A DNA stretch of 16,770 nt, taken from positions 1-16,770 of the forward strand of contig JAGGTS010000064.1 in NCBI GenBank assembly GCA_021163625.1. Direction: 5' to 3'. The notes beneath the pieces were generated by a model. It worked only from the letters and a program-made list of their open reading frames with translations. It was not told the DNA's origin and ran no database searches. Positions 12,280 through 16,770 of the stretch are shown one piece after another. The first letter of the stretch is position 1, and each line of letters opens with the position of its first letter. The DNA is from a bacterium (GTDB taxonomy: Bacteria; Patescibacteriota; Minisyncoccia; Minisyncoccales; CG1-02-41-26). The translations under genes were made by a program, and so were the position numbers.

Positions 12280-13944
12280 TTACTTTATATATTTTTTAAC
12301 GCCTTTGATAACATCGCCGGCGCTAAATGGCCTTGAATCATATTTCAAAACCTTATTTTTAATTTGATAACCTGTTTCTTGGGCAATAAGTTTTCCCAAT
12401 AAGCCGGTAACATTGTTCTCAACCAAAATAACATTAGACGCTCTTTGAATTTCTTGTTTAACTTTTCTTGCCGGAAATGGAGACAGATAGGAAATCTGCA
12501 AAAACTTAACGCCGGGTAAGGCTGGCAAAGAATCGATTATAGCCCCTTTCGTAGAGCCCCAGCCAATAACCAAGTTTTTGCCCCTGCCGTAGGTAGAAAC
12601 AGGATTGAGATTGTCTATTTCTTTTTTAAGATAAGCAAGCTTTGCAAAACGCTTATTATTCATAGCAACAGCTGTTTTCTGGTCTTCAATAGTGTACCCA
12701 TACTCATCGTGTTCATAGCTCGTCGCCCTAACCACTGGACCTTGTCCCGGAACTGCTCTTGGAGAAATTCCATTTTTAGCGATTTTATAGCTTTTATAGT
12801 CTTCGGGCGGTTTTTGTAAAATATTTCTTTTTGGTTTCACGCTTGGCCTGTCAATTTTGTCAAAGCTAAAATAACTTTCAGACAAATGCTTGTCTAAAAC
12901 CAATAACGACAAAAGTCTGTATTTATAGGCAAGATAAAAAGCTTCAATTGTCCGAAGGAAAGTTTCATTTGGGTCGCCAGGCGCAACAACTATTCTTGGA
13001 AATTCTCCATGGCCAATATTTAAAATCAAATCCAAATCTCCCTGGCTTGAATAAGTTGGAACGCCAGTTGCCGGCCCTGTCCGCTGTGAAAGATAGACAA
13101 CCAAGGGAATTTCCGACATCCCTTGCATACTCATTGCTTCAGACATCAAAGAAAGGCCAGCCCCAGAAGTGCCAATCATCGTCATTGCTCCGCCAAAACT
13201 TGCCCCTAAAGCAGTATTTGCCACCGCAATCTCATTTTCTAACTGCAAAACAGAAAAATTATTCTCTGCCTGCCTTGCTGCTAAAAAGTGCAAAACAGGG
13301 GTAGCAGGAGTAATCGGATAAGCAATATAAATGTCAATCCCTGCTGCTATGGCGCCGGAACCAACCGCTTGGCTTCCACTCAAAAAATATTTCCCTCTTT
13401 TAGAAGATGGTTCAAAGAGCTTCTTTTCTGTTTTCGCCAAATTATAGCCTTTTTTAATTGTCTTTTCTAATAATTGTTTGCCTCCAAATTCATCTTTGGA
13501 CGCTTTTAATAATGGGTTCAGCGGCAATCCAAAATACTTAAACAAATACCCTGCTAAAATGTCATTGTTAAAAACAGACGAGGCGCCCTTAATTTTGCTA
13601 ATAATTTTTTGCAAATCAAGGTTAATAATTTTCCTATTCTGTCTTGCGCCAAACCCTACATTGCCGATAATAAAACCTCCATTTTTTGAATTTTCTTGGT
13701 GCAAGTTTATTGTATTTTGGTCTAACGCAATTATTAAATCATAATTATCTTCCTGGGAAAAAACAGGCTCATTTGATATTGTAATAACATCAAAGTTGTG
13801 TCCGCCTCTAATCAAAGAAGGATAATCTCTGTAAATAAAAACATAATAACCAAGCCGGGAAAATGCTTTGCCAAAAAGCAAAGAAGTTTTAGCCACTCCT
13901 TGCCCTGCTTCTCCTCCAATTAAAATAGTAAATTTTTTTCTCAT
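12280..13944 (-). CDS. korA: 2-oxoacid:ferredoxin oxidoreductase, fused gamma-alpha subunit, 554 aa
   Basis: This protein joins two subunits. Residues 1 to about 175 are the gamma domain (LIGGEAGQGV at 8-17, YRDYPSLIRGGHNFDVI at 38-54). From about 185 on is the alpha domain (SGSQAVGSGAIAAGIDIYIAYPITPATP, 189-216; QLENEIAVANTALGASFGGA with ENE at 236-238; GTSGAGLSLMSEAMSM, 258-273; SQRTGPATGVPTYSSQGDL, 286-304). The C-terminal swivel domain follows (VIGWGSTKGAI and VENNVTGLLGKLI). Together with the beta subunit it forms a two-gene enzyme. No ferredoxin-like delta subunit is encoded nearby, so a separate ferredoxin is needed. It lies 37 nt after leuS and has no Shine-Dalgarno. It should help balance acetyl-CoA or succinyl-CoA and reduced ferredoxin in a fermenting cell; that role is inferred. 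Confidence 0.94.
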   Translation of the reverse strand: MRKKFTILIGGEAGQGVAKTSLLFGKAFSRLGYYVFIYRDYPSLIRGGHNFDVITISNEPVFSQEDNYDLIIALDQNTINLHQENSKNGGFIIGNVGFGARQNRKIINLDLQKIISKIKGASSVFNNDILAGYLFKYFGLPLNPLLKASKDEFGGKQLLEKTIKKGYNLAKTEKKLFEPSSKRGKYFLSGSQAVGSGAIAAGIDIYIAYPITPATPVLHFLAARQAENNFSVLQLENEIAVANTALGASFGGAMTMIGTSGAGLSLMSEAMSMQGMSEIPLVVYLSQRTGPATGVPTYSSQGDLDLILNIGHGEFPRIVVAPGDPNETFLRTIEAFYLAYKYRLLSLLVLDKHLSESYFSFDKIDRPSVKPKRNILQKPPEDYKSYKIAKNGISPRAVPGQGPVVRATSYEHDEYGYTIEDQKTAVAMNNKRFAKLAYLKKEIDNLNPVSTYGRGKNLVIGWGSTKGAIIDSLPALPGVKFLQISYLSPFPARKVKQEIQRASNVILVENNVTGLLGKLIAQETGYQIKNKVLKYDSRPFSAGDVIKGVKKYIK

Positions 13945-13981
13945 ATATTTTAAATTACTTTAAAATTATTTTGTCTAATTA

Positions 13982-16438
13982 TTATAGAACAAAATTTATC
14001 AATCTACCAGAGACAAAAATCACTTTCTTTATCTTTTTCCCTTTGGTCCATTTTTTTACTTTATCCAAGGCAAGGGCTGCTTGCTCTGCTTCTTTTTTCG
14101 AAATTCCGCTTTCAACCATTATTTTGGCGCGAAGCTTTCCGTTAACCTGAATTATTAAAATAAATTTATCTTCTTTAATAATCCCCGGGTCGTATTTTGG
14201 CCATTTTTCCGCTGAAATTAAGCTTTTATGGCCCAATTTTTGCCATAATTCCTCTGCCATATGAGGAGCGAAAACAGAAAATATCTTTAAAAATTTCTCA
14301 AAGTCTTCTTTAGACAGGCCTGTCTCATTTTTCTGCCAATTATTATAAAATTTCATCAGCCAACTAACGGCTGTATTAAACTTTAAATTCTCAATATCTT
14401 CTGAAACCTGCTTGATTGTTTTATTGGCAAGCTTCTCAAGGTTTTTCTCGCTTTGCAAATTAACTGCTTTGTTAACTTTATAAAAATCAATAAGCTTTTG
14501 CGAGGAATTCCAAACTTTGTCCAAAAACTTTCTCACCCCTTTTAAACCCTTTGTATCCCAGACAATTGCTTGCTCAAAAGGGCCCATAAACATTTCATAC
14601 ATCCTCATTGCATCTGCCCCATATTCATTGATAATTTCATCAGGATTAACGATATTTCCTTTTGACTTTGACATTTTTACTCCGCCTTTTGCCAAAATCA
14701 TCCCATGGGAAGTTCTTTTTTTGTATGGCTCAGGCCCAATAGGCTTTGGCACGGCGCCTATGTCCCATAAAAATTTGTAAACAAATCTTGAATACAAAAG
14801 ATGCAAAGTTGTATGCTCCATCCCTCCATTATACCAGTCAACTGGCATCCAATATTCAAGTTTTTCTGGAGCTGCTAATTCATTATTATTTTTCGGGTCG
14901 CAATAGCGTAAATAATACCAATTTGAACCAGCCCAATTTGGCATTACATCTGTTTCTCTTTTCGCATTAGCCCCGCAAACCGGACATTTAACATTAACCC
15001 AGAAATCTATTTTAGCTAAAGGAGACTGGCCTGTTTCTGTTGGCTGGTAATTATCAATATTGGGCAACCTGACAGGCAAGTCTTTTTCCGGCACCGGAAC
15101 CCATCCGCATTTTGGGCATTTAATCATAGGTATTGGCTCTCCCCAATACCTTTGGCGAGAAAAAACCCAGTCCTTTAACTTATAATAAATCTTATCTTTT
15201 GCTAATCCGATATTTTTCAAAAATTTTGCAATTTCAATCCTTGCTTTTTCTGACTTTAAGCTGCTAAATTCTCCTGAGTTTACTAAAACCCCCTCGCCTT
15301 CATAAGCCCTGCAAAGAGGCGTATTGCCGTTATCCTTATCGCTTTTTATAACTTCAATAATGGGAATGCCATATTTTTTTGCAAAATCAAAATCTCTTTG
15401 GTCGTGAGCGGGAACACCCATTACAGCTCCTGTCGCATATGATGGCATCACATAGTCAGCAACAAAAATAGGTATTTCCTTATTCGTTGCAGGATTAATA
15501 GCAGCTATTCCCTTGATTTTAACTCCGCTTTTTATTTTCTCTTGGGATATTCTTTCCCTGTCGCTTTTATTTTTCGCCACCCGAACGTATTTTTTCACCT
15601 CATCAAAGTTTTTAATTTTTTCTTTTGCTTCTTCTATAAACTTATGCTCTGGCGCAATAGCTAAATATGTACAGCCAAAAATAGTGTCAACTCTTGTTGT
15701 AAAAACTTTTATATAATTCTCTTTAAGCCCGCTAACCTGGAAAGTTACTTCTAATCCCTTTGAGCGCCCTATCCAATCCTTTTCTAAAATTTTTACTCTT
15801 TCTGGATAATCAACTAAATCTAAATCTTTAATCAGCCTGTCCGCGTATTTTGTAATTTTAAGCATCCATTGCTCTTTTTCTTTTTTAATAACCTTTGTCC
15901 CGCAGCGCTCGCAACATCCGTTAACAACCTCTTCGTTAGCTAAACCGATTTTGCAAGAAGGGCACCAATTAATGGGTATCTTTGCCTTATATGCCAATCC
16001 TTTCTTATATAACTGGATAAAAATCCATTGTGTCCATTTATAATAATCAGGATCGCTTGTATTTATTTCTCTATCCCAATTAAAAGAAAGGCCTAAAGAT
16101 TTTTCCTGCCTTTTGAAATTTTTAATATTTTTTTCTGTTACAATCTTTGGATGGGTTTTCGTCTTTATCGCAAAATTTTCAGTCGGCAAACCAAAAGCAT
16201 CCCAACCCATTGGGAATAAAACATTGTATCCTTCCATCCTTTTCTTCCTAGCTATTACGTCAAATGCAGTATAGCTTCGGCAATGGCCAGTATGGAGCCC
16301 CTCCCCGGAGGGATAGGGGAATTCAACTAAAATATAAATTTTCTTGCTCTTTTTCTTGCTTTCTTCTTTTGTTTTAAAAACCCCTTTTTCTTCCCAAATT
16401 TTTTGCCATTTTTTTTCAATTTCTTCCGGTTTATACAT
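13982..16438 (-). CDS. leuS: Leucyl-tRNA synthetase, 818 aa
   Basis: LeuRS charges tRNA-Leu with leucine using ATP. It is a class I synthetase of the bacterial type. The HIGH signature is HTGH (49-52, in FPYPSGEGLHTGHCRSYTAFD) and the KMSKS loop is at 588-592. The CP1 editing domain is intact: TTRVDTIFGCTYLAIAPEH (247-265) and VPAHDQRDFDFA with the key Asp D346. Two cysteine knuckles, CPSC (159) with CERC (176), could bind one zinc, and CPKC (441) with CPVC (485) another. SRQRYWGEPIP (427-437) and the C-terminal anticodon and LINFVL ends are present, so the protein is complete. It lies 27 nt after the tatD stop and heads the metabolic genes downstream. One of its tRNA substrates is encoded about 4.7 kb away on the other strand. 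Confidence 0.98.
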   Translation of the reverse strand: MYKPEEIEKKWQKIWEEKGVFKTKEESKKKSKKIYILVEFPYPSGEGLHTGHCRSYTAFDVIARKKRMEGYNVLFPMGWDAFGLPTENFAIKTKTHPKIVTEKNIKNFKRQEKSLGLSFNWDREINTSDPDYYKWTQWIFIQLYKKGLAYKAKIPINWCPSCKIGLANEEVVNGCCERCGTKVIKKEKEQWMLKITKYADRLIKDLDLVDYPERVKILEKDWIGRSKGLEVTFQVSGLKENYIKVFTTRVDTIFGCTYLAIAPEHKFIEEAKEKIKNFDEVKKYVRVAKNKSDRERISQEKIKSGVKIKGIAAINPATNKEIPIFVADYVMPSYATGAVMGVPAHDQRDFDFAKKYGIPIIEVIKSDKDNGNTPLCRAYEGEGVLVNSGEFSSLKSEKARIEIAKFLKNIGLAKDKIYYKLKDWVFSRQRYWGEPIPMIKCPKCGWVPVPEKDLPVRLPNIDNYQPTETGQSPLAKIDFWVNVKCPVCGANAKRETDVMPNWAGSNWYYLRYCDPKNNNELAAPEKLEYWMPVDWYNGGMEHTTLHLLYSRFVYKFLWDIGAVPKPIGPEPYKKRTSHGMILAKGGVKMSKSKGNIVNPDEIINEYGADAMRMYEMFMGPFEQAIVWDTKGLKGVRKFLDKVWNSSQKLIDFYKVNKAVNLQSEKNLEKLANKTIKQVSEDIENLKFNTAVSWLMKFYNNWQKNETGLSKEDFEKFLKIFSVFAPHMAEELWQKLGHKSLISAEKWPKYDPGIIKEDKFILIIQVNGKLRAKIMVESGISKKEAEQAALALDKVKKWTKGKKIKKVIFVSGRLINFVL

Positions 16439-16465
16439 AGGTTTTATCTTAAAACTATTCCAAAA

Positions 16466-16770
16466 TTATTTCAAATTAAATAATTGTTCTGCTGATTCCA
16501 TTGTCTTTTCTCTTACCTTTTCATAGCTTATCTTTTTTATTCTGGCAATCTCTTTGGCGACATATTTCACAAACAATGGCTGATTTACCTTTAAACCTCC
16601 AACTTCTATCGCTTTATCTCTTGCCTCTGGAGGAATTAAATAAGGACTGTCTGTCTCTATCAAAATTCTTTCAATTGGAGTATATTTTATAATCTCTTCA
16701 AAAGATATCCCTTCTATTGTTTTAAAAATCATTCCGTTAAAGCCCAAATAAAGCCCCATTTCTAAATATT
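16466..16770 (-). CDS. TatD-family metal-dependent hydrolase (5' end outside the window)
   Basis: Only the C-terminal 100 or so residues are visible, and the frame is open to the window edge (YLEMGLYLGFNG is in frame before the internal Met at 16759). TatD proteins are TIM-barrel metal-dependent DNases. The visible part has GLYLGFNGMIF (the barrel strand before the last metal site), PIERILIETDSPYLIPPEARDK with the metal-binding Asp of ETDSPYL, NQPLFVKYVAKEIARIK, and the family ending SYEKVREKTMESAEQLFNLK. The HxH metal motif expected at the N-terminus lies outside. It precedes leuS by 27 nt in the same direction and is probably in the same transcript. Confidence 0.92.
   Translation of the reverse strand, partial: YLEMGLYLGFNGMIFKTIEGISFEEIIKYTPIERILIETDSPYLIPPEARDKAIEVGGLKVNQPLFVKYVAKEIARIKKISYEKVREKTMESAEQLFNLK

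Noticed and set aside
9165..16438. Functional linkage of tRNA-Leu and leucyl-tRNA synthetase by proximity
   Set aside because: They are on opposite strands, kilobases apart and in different transcription units; chance is the simplest explanation.
1..16770. CRISPR array, insertion sequence, phage or defence island
   Set aside because: No regularly spaced repeats, transposase or integrase frames, terminal repeats or defence-type genes were seen; all large genes are housekeeping or metabolic.

Overview
The window is AT-rich bacterial chromosome carrying compact housekeeping genes with short gaps. It probably comes from the Candidate Phyla Radiation (Patescibacteria), most likely a Parcubacteria-like lineage. 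This placement is an inference from the tight packing, the near absence of Shine-Dalgarno sequences (only one of eleven start codons has a clear one), a GroEL without the usual Gly-Gly-Met tail, a stripped-down stringent-response protein and a 2-oxoacid:ferredoxin oxidoreductase made of two genes. No ribosomal RNA is present to confirm it.

Left part (1-4167, all genes on the minus strand): the first codons of a membrane or secreted protein run off the left edge. They are preceded by about 380 bases without an intact gene, which may hold the decayed remains of one. Next is the groES-groEL chaperonin operon, with a complete control layout: a -35/-10 promoter, a degenerate CIRCE (HrcA) operator just after the expected start site, a 66-bp nested palindrome between the two genes and a strong terminator after groEL. 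Upstream of groES is a single-gene unit for an MTA/SAH-deaminase-type amidohydrolase.

Middle part (4168-9247, plus strand): a divergent promoter region leads into dprA-topA-relA, which are 4 nt apart and then overlapping. These encode a DNA-uptake/recombination mediator, topoisomerase I, and a (p)ppGpp synthetase whose hydrolase domain looks dead and which has no ACT domain. A tRNA-Leu(CAA) gene with its own likely promoter follows.

Right part (9257-16770, minus strand): six genes run the same way, with gaps of 8 to 37 nt. In transcription order they are a TatD-family nuclease (cut by the window edge), leucyl-tRNA synthetase, a gamma-alpha fused 2-oxoacid:ferredoxin oxidoreductase subunit, its beta subunit, a GlmU-like sugar-1-phosphate nucleotidyltransferase with a left-handed beta-helix, and an N-acetylglucosamine-kinase-like protein. 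The last two suggest a sugar salvage step toward a nucleotide sugar.

No CRISPR array, insertion sequence, phage or defence cassette was seen, and I found no clearly new multi-gene system. The items most worth a second look are the palindrome inside groESL, the reduced RelA/SpoT protein, the kinase/nucleotidyltransferase pair and the possible gene remnant at the left end.
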